From Lachnospiraceae bacterium (GTDB taxonomy: Bacteria > Bacillota > Clostridia > Lachnospirales > Lachnospiraceae), in assembly GCA_021201665.1 (NCBI GenBank), contig JAJQEO010000119.1, positions 1 to 64,000 on the forward strand: a stretch of DNA of 64,000 bases, in the 5' to 3' direction. The notes beneath the pieces are model-generated. The model saw only the letters and a program-made list of their open reading frames with translations. It had not been told where the DNA came from and did no database searches. A program made the position numbers and the translations under genes. Numbering within the stretch: position 1 is the stretch's first letter; each line of letters opens with the position of its first letter. This document shows, in pieces, positions 54,095-62,585 of the stretch.

Positions 54095-54889
54095 CTAACC
54101 AAGGAGTGCCGAATCATTGGAAAACTGCTCGCCGCTGACTCGTTCAAACTGGTCGAGCAGATCCTTTACGGTAAGCTTCTTTTTGTCCTCGCCGCTGATA
54201 TCAATAATGATCTTTCCTTCATTCATCATGATGAGGCGGTTGCCGTGGGTGATCGCGTCCTTCATGTTGTGCGTGATCATCAGTGTGGTCAGGTGATCGC
54301 GGTTTACAATGAGCTCCGTGATCTCCAGAACCTTTGCCGCTGTCTTGGGATCCAGCGCAGCCGTGTGCTCGTCAAGAAGGAGCAGCTTGGGTTTCTGCAA
54401 AGTTGCCATCAAAAGCGTGAGCGCCTGGCGCTGTCCGCCGGAGAGCAGGCCGACCTTGGCAGTCATGCGGTTTTCCAGGCCGAGGCCGAGCATTTTGAGG
54501 AGCTCCTTGTATTCGGCCCGTTCCTGCCGGGTGATGCCCGGACGCAGCAGCCGGCTTTTGCCTCGGCGCTCTGCGAGCGCGAGATTTTCCTGTATTTCCA
54601 TGGTGGCCGCCGTACCCGTCATCGGATCCTGAAAGACACGGCCAAGATATTTTGCCCGTTTATATTCGGGAAGCTTTGTCACGTCATTTCCGTCGATCAG
54701 GATCTGCCCTTCATCGACCAGCCAGGTGCCGGCCACTGCGTTTAAAAGAGTCGATTTGCCGGCTCCGTTGCCGCCGATGACGGTGACAAAATCGCCGTCG
54801 TTGAGACTTAAGGAGACGCCGCTTAAGGCAGTTTTTTCATTGATGGTGCCTGGATTGAAGGTCTTGGAAATGTTCCGGATATCAAGCAT
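54095..54889 (-). CDS. ABC transporter ATPase (Trp/Tyr-type uptake)
   Basis: A 264-residue nucleotide-binding subunit: Walker A GGNGAGKST (about residue 39), signature LSGGQRQALTLL (about 149), Walker B LLLLDEHTAALD (about 168). Its closest pattern is the ATPase of the TrpXYZ-like systems (ABC_sub_bind family). The Glu after Walker B Asp is kept. Last gene of the three-gene unit, its start overlapping the permease end by eight bases, with GGGAGG before ATG. Confidence 0.9.
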   Translation of the reverse strand: MLDIRNISKTFNPGTINEKTALSGVSLSLNDGDFVTVIGGNGAGKSTLLNAVAGTWLVDEGQILIDGNDVTKLPEYKRAKYLGRVFQDPMTGTAATMEIQENLALAERRGKSRLLRPGITRQERAEYKELLKMLGLGLENRMTAKVGLLSGGQRQALTLLMATLQKPKLLLLDEHTAALDPKTAAKVLEITELIVNRDHLTTLMITHNMKDAITHGNRLIMMNEGKIIIDISGEDKKKLTVKDLLDQFERVSGEQFSNDSALLG

Positions 54890-55859
54890 TCTGGCCGCCT
54901 CCCTTCTTTAATGAAGCGTTCTCGTCAGGTGTGTCCGCGGCGGCAGACCTGGCTTTTTTTACTGGCTTGCTGAAGTATTTGTCCTTCCAGTATGGAACCG
55001 CGAGGAAGACTGCGACTACCGAAGCGGATAACAGCTTCAGGAGGTCCGTGTCGATGCCCATCCAGATCACGACCTGCAGGACGATGTAGTAGATAATCGC
55101 GCCGAAGGAGACGGCCAGCAGGGAGAGGGCAAAGTTCTGGAAGATGCGCCCGAAGATCGCCTCGCCGATGATGACGGCGGCCAGACCGATGACGATCGCG
55201 CCGCGGCCCATATTGACATCCGCGAAGCCCTGGTACTGCGCCAGCAGGGCGCTGGAAAACGCGACCAGTCCGTTGGAGAGCATCAGGCCGATGACCTTAT
55301 TAAAATCAGTGTTGATGCCCTGGGCGCGGGACATGCCGGGGTTGCATCCGGTCGCGCGCAGGGAAGCGCCGAATTCTGTGCCGAAAAACCAGTACAGGAT
55401 GGCGATCAGCAGGACGGTGATCACGATCACAATGAAAATGGTGTTTTTCCAGAGTGCGACGCCCTTAATGTATCGCAGAGAAACCAGAAGATCATAATTG
55501 TTGACATTGACCGCCTGGTTGGACTTTCCCATGATTTTCAGGTTGATGGAATACAGGGAAAGCTGTGTAAGGATACCGGCCAGGATCGCCGGAATTCCCA
55601 TGAAGGTGTGCAGGATGCCGGTCACAAGCCCGGCGAGCATTCCGGCGCCGGTGGCGGCCAGCAGGGATACCCAGATATTATGACCGCTCATCAGCATCAT
55701 GATGCAGACCGCGCCGCCGGTGGCCATCGTACCATCCACGGTCAGATCCGCGATATCCAGAATGCGGTAGGTGATGTACACGCCGATCGCCATGATGCCC
55801 CAGATAAGACCCTGGGCGCAGGCACCCGGCAGTGCGTTGATCAGAGTAGAAATATTCAT
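54882..55859 (-). CDS. ABC transporter permease (Trp/Tyr-type uptake)
   Basis: A 325-residue polytopic membrane protein with about eight to nine hydrophobic segments, of the branched-chain-type permease fold: GVYITYRILDIADLTVDGTMATGGAV near the start and GANP-like RATGCNPGMSRAQGINTD in the middle. The latter is typical of permeases paired with ABC_sub_bind proteins. A Lys/Ala-rich cytoplasmic tail follows the last helix. AAAGGAT before ATG. The binding-protein gene is 508 bases upstream, with a repeat block between. Confidence 0.9.
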   Translation of the reverse strand: MNISTLINALPGACAQGLIWGIMAIGVYITYRILDIADLTVDGTMATGGAVCIMMLMSGHNIWVSLLAATGAGMLAGLVTGILHTFMGIPAILAGILTQLSLYSINLKIMGKSNQAVNVNNYDLLVSLRYIKGVALWKNTIFIVIVITVLLIAILYWFFGTEFGASLRATGCNPGMSRAQGINTDFNKVIGLMLSNGLVAFSSALLAQYQGFADVNMGRGAIVIGLAAVIIGEAIFGRIFQNFALSLLAVSFGAIIYYIVLQVVIWMGIDTDLLKLLSASVVAVFLAVPYWKDKYFSKPVKKARSAAADTPDENASLKKGGGQNA

Positions 55860-56029
55860 GCGTCAGATCCTTTCTCTTTCCCTGACTGCCAATTGAAAAC
55901 GGTCAGCAAAAAATGGAGGGAAGCCTCTTCCTTCGGTAAAACAGCGAGAGAGGAAGCCCTTTCTCGCTGTTGAGTGTGCCATTCGTGTCATTTGCTGTCT
56001 GAACCCGGCCTTATGTAATGATACAAGGG

Positions 56030-56220
56030 TGCAGGACATCCAGTGGATGTCCGTTTCATGTCCCGATTTTCGCAGAAAATCAAGGACGCAGGCCCTCGCC
56101 GGGTTTTGTCCACAATCTCCGATTGTGGATGCGGGCATCCCACACTTCATGTGGGATATTCACCGACCGGAGCGATAGCGGAGATGCGGGAGTGCGGAGC
56201 ACGGAGCAACCCGTAGTATC
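56030..56220. repeat. Composite dispersed repeat inside the ABC operon
   Basis: It contains GGACATCC-AGT-GGATGTCC, a 34-base piece (56058-56092) matching the reverse complement of about 7207-7241 apart from one base, CCACAATC-TCC-GATTGTGG, the CCCACACTTCATGTGGG variant of the window-start repeat, and CCGGAGCGATAGCGGAG. It fills the gap between the binding-protein and permease genes. No open frame of note. Confidence 0.8.
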
Positions 56221-56299
56221 ATGTCCTTTTGTCGCTCGAATCATGTAATTATTAGTACGGCCAAAGGTACGATCATGTCAGCAACTGACGAGAAATATC

Positions 56300-56328
56300 A
56301 GGCATTCTGGTGCCAGAAGCCTTTTTCT
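56300..56328 (+). terminator. Plus-strand terminator opposite the ABC operon
   Basis: AGGCATTCTGG/CCAGAAGCCT form a stem with one bulge, followed on the plus strand by TTTTTCTTT. The ABC genes run on the minus strand, so it would stop antisense transcripts coming out of the repeat block, or act as an mRNA-stabilising hairpin at the binding-protein gene's 3' end. Confidence 0.6.
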
Positions 56329-56367
56329 TTCGTTCGTGCAAAGAAATCAATTACTCAGTAAAATCAA

Positions 56368-57366
56368 TTACTCAGTAGCTGCCTCGGTCTCTGCTTCCGC
56401 TTCTTCCTCTGCGCCGATTGCTACATAGTCGTCCGGGATCTCAACGCCGAGTGTCTCAACGATTTCCGCATTGTATTCCTTGGTTACTTCCGGAGCATAT
56501 TCGATCGCCATCTCAGAAATATCTGCCTCGCCGGTCAGGATCTGAACAGCCATCTCGCCGGAGATGTATCCGATGTCATAGTAGCTGATGGAGAGGGTCG
56601 CCACGCCGCAGCCGCTGCAGATGCCTTCCTCGCCCGCGATGATCGGAACACCTGCGTCAAGGCATACGTTGTTGATCAGCTCAGTGTTGGCAGCTGCCGT
56701 GTTGTCGGTCGGGACGTAGATGACGTCGCTCTCGCCTGCGGCGGTCTGCGCTACAGCCTGGATATCATTGGAATCAGAGAATGAATAGTAGGAAACGGTA
56801 TATCCATACTCTTCAAGGTATGTAGAAATCGTGTCTGCCTGATACTGGGAGTTCGCTTCTGCGGAGCAGTACAGGATACCAACCGTCTGGGCATCCGGGA
56901 ACAGCTCATTCAGCATCGCCGCCTGCTCGTCCAGCGGAGCCAGATCGGAGGTACCGGAAATGTTACCGCCGACCGTACCTGTGAACTCGATATCAAGTGC
57001 TGAGCCATAATCCGTGATGGAAGTACCCAGGATCGGGATCTCGTCGGTCGCCGCCGCGCATGCCTGCAGAGAAGCGGTTGCGTTCGCCAGGATCAGATCA
57101 ACCTCGCTGGTCACGAAGGAGTTCGCCGCGGTTGCACAGGTGGCAGTGTCGCCCTGCGCATTTACTTCATCAAAGGTAACTGCGTCGCCGAAGGCTTCGG
57201 TCAGAGCATCTTTGAAGCCCTGTGTCGCGGCGTCCAGAGCGTCATGCTCGACCAGCTGCAGGATGCCGATGGTATAGGTCTCGGCCTCATCCGCGCTCAC
57301 ATTGATGCCGCAGAAGCTGGCGATCATCGCTGCAGAAAGGACAGTAGCTAATACTTGTTTCTTCAT
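56368..57366 (-). CDS. ABC transporter substrate-binding protein (Trp/Tyr type)
   Basis: A 332-residue exported protein of the ABC_sub_bind family: signal peptide MKKQVLATVLSAAMIASFCG with a possible signal peptidase I site after VSA. There is no lipobox at the usual place, though the Cys in SFCGIN should be noted. The periplasmic-binding fold has TYTIGILQLVEHDALDAATQG, ILANATASLQACAAATDEIPILG and DVIYVPTDNTAAANTELIN. Related streptococcal systems (TrpXYZ) take up tryptophan or tyrosine. A Glu/Ala-rich tail ends the protein. Strong promoter upstream. Confidence 0.88.
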   Translation of the reverse strand: MKKQVLATVLSAAMIASFCGINVSADEAETYTIGILQLVEHDALDAATQGFKDALTEAFGDAVTFDEVNAQGDTATCATAANSFVTSEVDLILANATASLQACAAATDEIPILGTSITDYGSALDIEFTGTVGGNISGTSDLAPLDEQAAMLNELFPDAQTVGILYCSAEANSQYQADTISTYLEEYGYTVSYYSFSDSNDIQAVAQTAAGESDVIYVPTDNTAAANTELINNVCLDAGVPIIAGEEGICSGCGVATLSISYYDIGYISGEMAVQILTGEADISEMAIEYAPEVTKEYNAEIVETLGVEIPDDYVAIGAEEEAEAETEAATE

Positions 57367-57429
57367 GGAAATATCCTCCTCTTTTTTTGCTGGGCTGCCG
57401 TTTGTGCGTCAGCCCGCACAGATAGAAGA

Positions 57430-57458
57430 ATTATAATGCTTTAAAGCAGGAAAGTCAA
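57430..57458 (-). promoter_or_regulatory. Promoter of the ABC transporter operon
   Basis: On the minus strand TTGACT (57453-57458), 17 bases, TATAAT (57430-57435). The spacer contains the palindrome TGCTTTAAAGCA. The short leader has a GGGCTG/CAGCCC hairpin (57391-57414). No T-box or trp leader peptide was found. Confidence 0.8.
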
Positions 57459-57486
57459 GAAAACTGGAAAGATTTCGTTTCTTTTC

Positions 57487-57515
57487 TTGCGATTTGAGGA
57501 AGAATACGATATGAT
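57487..57515 (+). promoter_or_regulatory. Candidate hflX promoter
   Basis: TTGCGA (57487-57492), 17 bases, TATGAT (57510-57515), giving a leader of over 300 bases. The rest of the leader includes a TTGCTTCGCGA segment related to the GCGAAGC family, but no clear structure. Confidence 0.5.
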
Positions 57516-57838
57516 AATGTCTGAACAGAAAAGGAAACCACAGGTATTTCCGCATCATCAAATATCGGACGGCAATAGGCCGGTAAAAGGGAAAGCAGGA
57601 AATTAGGAGTACATGAGATGCATTTAGGAGACAGGGTGCTGATAGAAGCGGTCGTGTGATGAGTCTTTGAAAATCGTAATACTTATGGCGCAGAGGAAAA
57701 ATCTGTTTAAAATTGCTTCGCGATGTGATTGTTCAGCTCGAAGTGTGGGATGATCTCCATGTGCTATATACGTTCATATGTACCTGCAGGTGCGAGGTAC
57801 TGATCTAAATAGTTACGAAAAGCAATTTACAAGGGGAA

Positions 57839-59197
57839 ATGATGAGAAAAGTGATATTAGTCGGAGTCGATCCGGGCAATGATCCGAATTTTAACTATCA
57901 TATGGAAGAGCTTGCCGGCCTGGCAAGGGCCTGCGAGATGGAGGTTGCGGCGCAGGTGACGCAGAAGCTGGCCGTGACGAATGCTGCTTATTATGTCGGT
58001 GCGGGCAAGGTGGAGGAGATCCGACTGGCGGCGGAGACGGTGGAGGCGGACTGCGCCGTTTTTGACAATTCTCTGAAACCGTCCCAGCAGAGAAACCTGC
58101 AGAAAGCACTGGATCTGCCGGTGCTGGACCGGACAAATCTGATCCTGGAAATTTTTGAAAAAAGAGCCAGGACAAAGGAGGCCAGGCTGCAGGTGGAGAG
58201 CGCGTCGCTGCAGTATATGCTGCCGCGTCTGGTCGGCATGCGCGAGGCACTTTCCCGTCAGGGAGGCGGCGCGGGTGCGGGCGGCGGCTCCGGTGCAGGA
58301 GGCGGCCTTGCCAACCGCGGCGCGGGTGAGCAGAAGCTGGAGCTGGACCGCCGGAAGATTGAGAAGCGGATCAGCGATCTGCGCCATGATCTGGAGGAGA
58401 TCGAGCAGAAGCGGGCGACACAGCGAAAAAAGCGGGAAAAGAGTGAACTCCCCTCCGTAGCCCTGGTCGGCTATACCAACGCCGGGAAATCTACCTTATT
58501 AAATGCCATGCTCAGGCGGTATATGCAGGAGCCGCAGCCGGTCTCTGACGAGGACACAGGTGGGAGTCATGGCAAGGATTCCGGCAGACCCCGGAGCCTG
58601 GAGGATAAGATGGTATTGGAGAAGGACATGCTCTTTGCCACGCTGGACACCACGGTGCGCCGTATTTCGCCGGGGGATAACCGAGATTTTCTGCTCTCAG
58701 ATACGGTCGGCTTTATCGACCGGCTGCCGCATACCCTTATCAAAGCCTTTCGTTCTACGCTGGCGGAGGCCTGCGGCGCGGATCTCCTTTTGCAGGTGGT
58801 AGACTGCTCCGATCCGCATCACCAGGAGCAGATGAAGGTGACCGCGGACACGCTGCGGGAGCTGGGCGCAGAAAAGATTCCGATGATTTTTGTCATGAAC
58901 AAGGCAGATCTTGTGAGGAATAAGAAAGAGCTTCCCAGGGTCGTCGGAGATAAGATTTTTCTGTCCGCGAAGGAAGACATCGGGCTGGATGAGCTGCTGG
59001 AGCTGATCCATGAAAAGATCTTTGCGGATTATGCAGATCTGGAAATGCTGATCCCATATACAGATGGCAGTGCGCTTTCCTATCTGCAGGAGCATGCGGT
59101 GATCGGGCATCTGGAATATGCGCCGGAGGGTACCCGGGTCAGCGTGCGGTGTAAAAGTAGTGACGCTGCAAGGTTTGCGGCGTTTGTTACGAGATAA
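57839..59197 (+). CDS. hflX: GTPase HflX
   Basis: Ribosome-associated GTPase that splits stalled 70S ribosomes under stress. The N-terminal HflX domain has TQKLAVTNAAYYVGAGKVEEI and FDNSLKPSQQRNLQ; a Gly-rich linker (about residues 140-165) precedes a coiled coil (DLEEIEQKRATQRKKR), then the G domain: GYTNAGKST (about 210), DTVGFIDRLPH (about 290) and MNKADLV (about 358). A hydrophilic insert (about 225-258, Gly-Gly-Ser-His-Gly) sits between G1 and G2. Shine-Dalgarno AAGGGG before ATG. Confidence 0.95.
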   Translation: MMRKVILVGVDPGNDPNFNYHMEELAGLARACEMEVAAQVTQKLAVTNAAYYVGAGKVEEIRLAAETVEADCAVFDNSLKPSQQRNLQKALDLPVLDRTNLILEIFEKRARTKEARLQVESASLQYMLPRLVGMREALSRQGGGAGAGGGSGAGGGLANRGAGEQKLELDRRKIEKRISDLRHDLEEIEQKRATQRKKREKSELPSVALVGYTNAGKSTLLNAMLRRYMQEPQPVSDEDTGGSHGKDSGRPRSLEDKMVLEKDMLFATLDTTVRRISPGDNRDFLLSDTVGFIDRLPHTLIKAFRSTLAEACGADLLLQVVDCSDPHHQEQMKVTADTLRELGAEKIPMIFVMNKADLVRNKKELPRVVGDKIFLSAKEDIGLDELLELIHEKIFADYADLEMLIPYTDGSALSYLQEHAVIGHLEYAPEGTRVSVRCKSSDAARFAAFVTR

Positions 59198-59264
59198 AAC
59201 TGCAGCAAGAACTGCCGCAGGAACGCCAGCTTTGATGGGATTGATTTGAACCCGATGGAATGAA

Positions 59265-59345
59265 AGAGTCGGGCGGGGGTATTTAGAGCAAACCAGGTAT
59301 GGAAATCGGGCGGATCATCTGGAGCAAATCGGGCGGCAACATTTG
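59265..59345. repeat. AAATCGGGCGG direct repeats before hisC
   Basis: Three spaced copies of (AAAT)CGGGCGG, at 59269, 59303 and 59326, each linked to TTTAGAGCAAA or TCTGGAGCAAA. They form part of the gap between hflX and hisC. No promoter or T-box was recognised there. Confidence 0.6.
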
Positions 59346-59486
59346 AAGGAAATCAGTTATATATCAGGCTGCAGACAGAAAAACATGCTTTGCACATAGG
59401 GCAAATATCCGTGTGAAAATATTTGGCAGGTGTTATGTCTTTAGTGGTAATAGCAGACGATAAAGAATAGAAGGGAAAGACGAAAA

Positions 59487-60551
59487 ATGAGAGAATGGGA
59501 ATCGAACATCCGTAGGGTGACACCCTATGTGCCGGGCGAACAGCCGAAGCGCGCGGATGTAATCAAGCTGAATACAAATGAGAACCCTTACCCGCCTTCA
59601 CCGAAGGTTGCGGAGGTACTTCGGCAGATCAGCACAGAGCCGATGCGCAAATATCCGGATCCGGAGGCGAAAATGCTGGTGGAAGCGATTGCGCGCGAGG
59701 AAGGAGTTTCGCCTGCGCAGATTTTTGTCGGCGTTGGTTCCGATGATGTGCTGGCGATGATTTTCCTGACCTTTTTTAATTCGCAGAAACCGATTTTTTT
59801 CCCGGACATCACTTATTCCTTTTACGATGTCTGGGCGGACATGCTGCGCATCCCCTATGAACAGCAGCCGCTGGACGAGGCGTTTGAAATCAGAGTGCGG
59901 GATTATGACAAAGAAAACGGCGGCGTGATCTTTCCGAACCCGAACGCGCCGACCGGCACTCTGCTTACTCTGGAGACGATAGAGGATATCCTGAGACACA
60001 ATCAGGACGTTATTGTCATAGTGGACGAGGCATACATTGATTTCGGAGGGATGACCTGCACCGGGCTGCTTGACCGTTATGAGAACCTTATCGTCGTCAA
60101 AACCTTCTCCAAATCCCGCTCCATGGCGGGTATGCGCATCGGCTACGCCATCGCGAATGAGGAGCTGATCCGGTATTTAAACGATGTGAAATACTCCTTT
60201 AACTCCTATACCATGAATCAGACCGCGATCCTTCTGGGGACGGCCGCGGCAGAGGATCACGCGTACTTTGAGGAGACGAGGGCGAAAATCATCGCGACAC
60301 GCGAAAACGCGAAAACAGAACTGAAAAAGCTGGACTTTACCTTTCCGGATTCCCAGGCGAACTTCCTGTTTGTGACACATGAGCGTATCCCGGCCGCTGA
60401 ATTATTTGCCGTATTGAAAGAGCAGGGCATTTATGTGCGGTATTTCAACAAACCGCGTATCGATAACTACCTGCGTATCACGATCGGGACGGATGAAGAG
60501 ATGGAGCGGCTGTTTGAGTTCCTGAGAGGGTATGTAGCGGCCAGAGAGTAG
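59487..60551 (+). CDS. hisC: Histidinol-phosphate aminotransferase
   Basis: PLP-dependent class II aminotransferase. KLNTNENPYPPSP (about residue 27), FPNPNAPTG (about 151), VDEAYIDFGG (about 180) and the PLP-lysine in KTFSKSRSMAGMRIGYA (about 209) are typical HisC. 354 residues is standard. It is isolated from any other his gene and sits 31 bases before a methyltransferase, so a broader role (aromatic amino acid or other phosphate-amine transamination) is possible. Confidence 0.9.
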   Translation: MREWESNIRRVTPYVPGEQPKRADVIKLNTNENPYPPSPKVAEVLRQISTEPMRKYPDPEAKMLVEAIAREEGVSPAQIFVGVGSDDVLAMIFLTFFNSQKPIFFPDITYSFYDVWADMLRIPYEQQPLDEAFEIRVRDYDKENGGVIFPNPNAPTGTLLTLETIEDILRHNQDVIVIVDEAYIDFGGMTCTGLLDRYENLIVVKTFSKSRSMAGMRIGYAIANEELIRYLNDVKYSFNSYTMNQTAILLGTAAAEDHAYFEETRAKIIATRENAKTELKKLDFTFPDSQANFLFVTHERIPAAELFAVLKEQGIYVRYFNKPRIDNYLRITIGTDEEMERLFEFLRGYVAARE

Positions 60552-60582
60552 AGGGCGGTAAATGCGAAGGGGAGAGAAAGCC

Positions 60583-61533
60583 ATGGCATCCTACGAAAGC
60601 TTTGCGCGTGTCTATGACCTGTTTATGTCGGATACGCCTTATGATGAGTGGTGTGAATACTTGCATCACCTGTTACTGCAATGTGGTGTGGCAGAAGGTC
60701 TGGTGCTGGAGCTGGGCTGCGGGACGGGGCAGATGACCGCGAGGCTTTCCCGGCTGGGGTACGACATGATCGGCGTGGACAATTCCGTTGACATGCTGGA
60801 GATTGCCCGCGAGAAGCAGCTTGATCAGAAAAATCAGGGCATTCCGGGGTGTGATTCTCACAGTGCCGCGGATGACCGGGGCAATGCGTACAAAGGAAAC
60901 ACCGCGGATGACCGGGGAACCATAAATGGCAGGGGCATGGCTTCTGATCGTGCAGAACGATCATATAAAGAGCCAGACATTCTGTATCTTCTGCAGGACA
61001 TGCGGGAATTTGAGCTTTATGGCACCGTACGGGCCGTGGTGAGCGTCTGCGATTCGATGAATTACATCACAGAAGAAGAGGATCTGCTGCAGGTATTTCG
61101 TCTGGTCAACAATTATCTGGATCCGGGCGGAGCCTTTATTTTTGATCTGAACACGCCTTATAAATATGAAGAAATCCTGGCGGAAAATGTCTTTGCGGAG
61201 AACCGGGAGGAAGGGAGCTTTATCTGGGAAAACTGGTATGACGCCGGGACACAGATTAACGAATATGACCTGACTTTGTATATCCGCAAAAAAGAATCCG
61301 GGCGGCTTCGCCGAAGAAAAGAAGAGGTAATTAATCATATGGGCGTGAATCTTTACGAACGATACGAGGAAACCCATTACCAGAAGGCCTGGGATATCGA
61401 CCGCGTCTGCATGCTCCTTGAGGAAGCCGGCCTGAAACCGGAAGCAGTGTATGATGCTTTTACGAACGAACCTCCTCATCCCGAAAGCGAGCGTGTATAC
61501 ATCATCGCCCGGGAACAGAAAAAACAGAAATAA
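60583..61533 (+). CDS. SAM-dependent methyltransferase with repeat insert
   Basis: A class I methyltransferase of 316 residues: MASYESFARVYDLFMSDTPYDEW opening, SAM motif I VLELGCGTGQMTARL (about residue 45), VDNSVDMLEIA, LLQDMREFELYG and VCDSMNYI. About 50 residues (about 82-131) are inserted between the second and third strands and contain two ADDRG units encoded by a 16-base direct repeat 36 bases apart (60866, 60902). ATG at 60583 with AAGGGGAG is preferred over the ATG 21 bases earlier. Substrate unknown. Probably co-transcribed with hisC. Confidence 0.88.
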   Translation: MASYESFARVYDLFMSDTPYDEWCEYLHHLLLQCGVAEGLVLELGCGTGQMTARLSRLGYDMIGVDNSVDMLEIAREKQLDQKNQGIPGCDSHSAADDRGNAYKGNTADDRGTINGRGMASDRAERSYKEPDILYLLQDMREFELYGTVRAVVSVCDSMNYITEEEDLLQVFRLVNNYLDPGGAFIFDLNTPYKYEEILAENVFAENREEGSFIWENWYDAGTQINEYDLTLYIRKKESGRLRRRKEEVINHMGVNLYERYEETHYQKAWDIDRVCMLLEEAGLKPEAVYDAFTNEPPHPESERVYIIAREQKKQK

Positions 61534-61599
61534 AGCTGTTCATTCCCGCGAAGCAACGAGCCGGGTAGCCGTGTCTGCCAGCGGAAAAGCCAAATAAAC

Positions 61600-62118
61600 T
61601 CATTCATTTGGCGGCACTTCATAGGTCTCGTTGTAATTCAGTTCACCGGAATCAATATCTGTGATGATACTGTTTTCCCACGTAAAACGCAGGTATCGGT
61701 AGATCACCTCGTGTGCCCGAAGGTAGGAGGAAGAACTCAAAAGTGAGTAGAGTCCGGATTCCTCGATCTCATTATCCTCGCAGATGTCTTCCTCAGAGGT
61801 CGCCACGCCGTCAATAAAAAAATTCGCGATCAGAGTGGAAATGGAATCGTCATAGGGGATTTCATTGATAGACATTACCATATAGCTGGAGCTGGAATCG
61901 GTATAAGCCGCCCAGATGACATAGTCACGGTAAGCCTTGATAAACTCCGCACTGCCATCGCCCACCGACACCCCGGCACTCGTCGTATCGCCGTCCAGCT
62001 CGAACATCTCCGCTGAGGCAACCTTCTGCTCACTGTTTTCACATCCGGTAAGCAAAAGTGTAAACAAAAGCAGTGGAACTACTATTTTTTTTATAAATCT
62101 TGATAGCTTCATGTCCAT
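61600..62118 (-). CDS. Hypothetical lipoprotein
   Basis: A 172-residue protein with a lipoprotein signal: basic MDMKLSRFIKK, hydrophobic core and lipobox LLTGC (Cys about 26). The mature part is acidic, with ELDGDTTSAGVSVGDGSAEFIKAYRDYVIWAAYTD and LRAHEVIYRYLRF; I do not recognise a family. Lgt encoded in this window would modify it. It is convergent with the methyltransferase gene. Confidence 0.8.
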   Translation of the reverse strand: MDMKLSRFIKKIVVPLLLFTLLLTGCENSEQKVASAEMFELDGDTTSAGVSVGDGSAEFIKAYRDYVIWAAYTDSSSSYMVMSINEIPYDDSISTLIANFFIDGVATSEEDICEDNEIEESGLYSLLSSSSYLRAHEVIYRYLRFTWENSIITDIDSGELNYNETYEVPPNE

Positions 62119-62182
62119 AAAATGCCTTTTCCATCCAGTCTGTTTTTTAAATATCCCCGGTGTATGGGGATGAGGAAAGCTC

Positions 62183-62217
62183 TTTCGTAACTGCTCAGGA
62201 CCTTAACAGTTACGAAA
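62183..62217. repeat. TTTCGTAACTG inverted repeat
   Basis: TTTCGTAACTG (62183-62193) and CAGTTACGAAA (62207-62217) form an 11-bp stem with a 13-base loop in the leader of the lipoprotein gene. Related TTCGTAACAGTT and AGTTACGAAAAG sequences occur at 45807 and 57812. Confidence 0.7.
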
Positions 62218-62392
62218 ACTCTTCTTATACCATAGCACAAGAACAGCAAAGAATCCAGACAGAATTTAAGGAAAATTTAAGCTATTTCTTTGGCGCACAT
62301 TTTGGTTAATATTCCGCCGGGGTTAGTGTCAGTCTAAAAAGACCGGATTGTGGATAGAAAGTGAACAAAACCTTAAATTTCCGGTTTATCAG

Positions 62393-62421
62393 TTGACTTT
62401 TTTCCTGAATTGCTTTATCTT
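62393..62421 (+). promoter_or_regulatory. Promoter of the sulfatase-like gene
   Basis: TTGACT (62393-62398), 17 bases, TATCTT (62416-62421). The gap 62119-62585 also contains the two palindromes listed separately. Confidence 0.6.
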
Positions 62422-62481
62422 TCATATGTTTCGGGGTTTACAATTTTTTTACATGAAAATTACGCTTTTATGAGCGAGTGT

Positions 62482-62508
62482 GAGTAAAACGACTACCGTC
62501 GTTTACTC
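62482..62508. repeat. GAGTAAAACGAC palindrome in a leader
   Basis: GAGTAAAACGAC-TAC-CGTCGTTTACTC, the most regular copy of the AAAACGAC family, 78 bases before the sulfatase-like gene and downstream of its promoter. Confidence 0.8.
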
Positions 62509-62585
62509 ATAAAAGAGGAGGGCGCAGCCAATTGTCTGGCAGAAACGGGGAAATTGCAAAAGCACAGATGAAAGGGACAGCCAAA

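Noticed and set aside
57367-57430. trp leader peptide or T-box for the Trp/Tyr-type transporter
   Set aside because: The leader is only about 60 bases with one GGGCTG/CAGCCC hairpin and no Trp codon cluster or T-box sequence.
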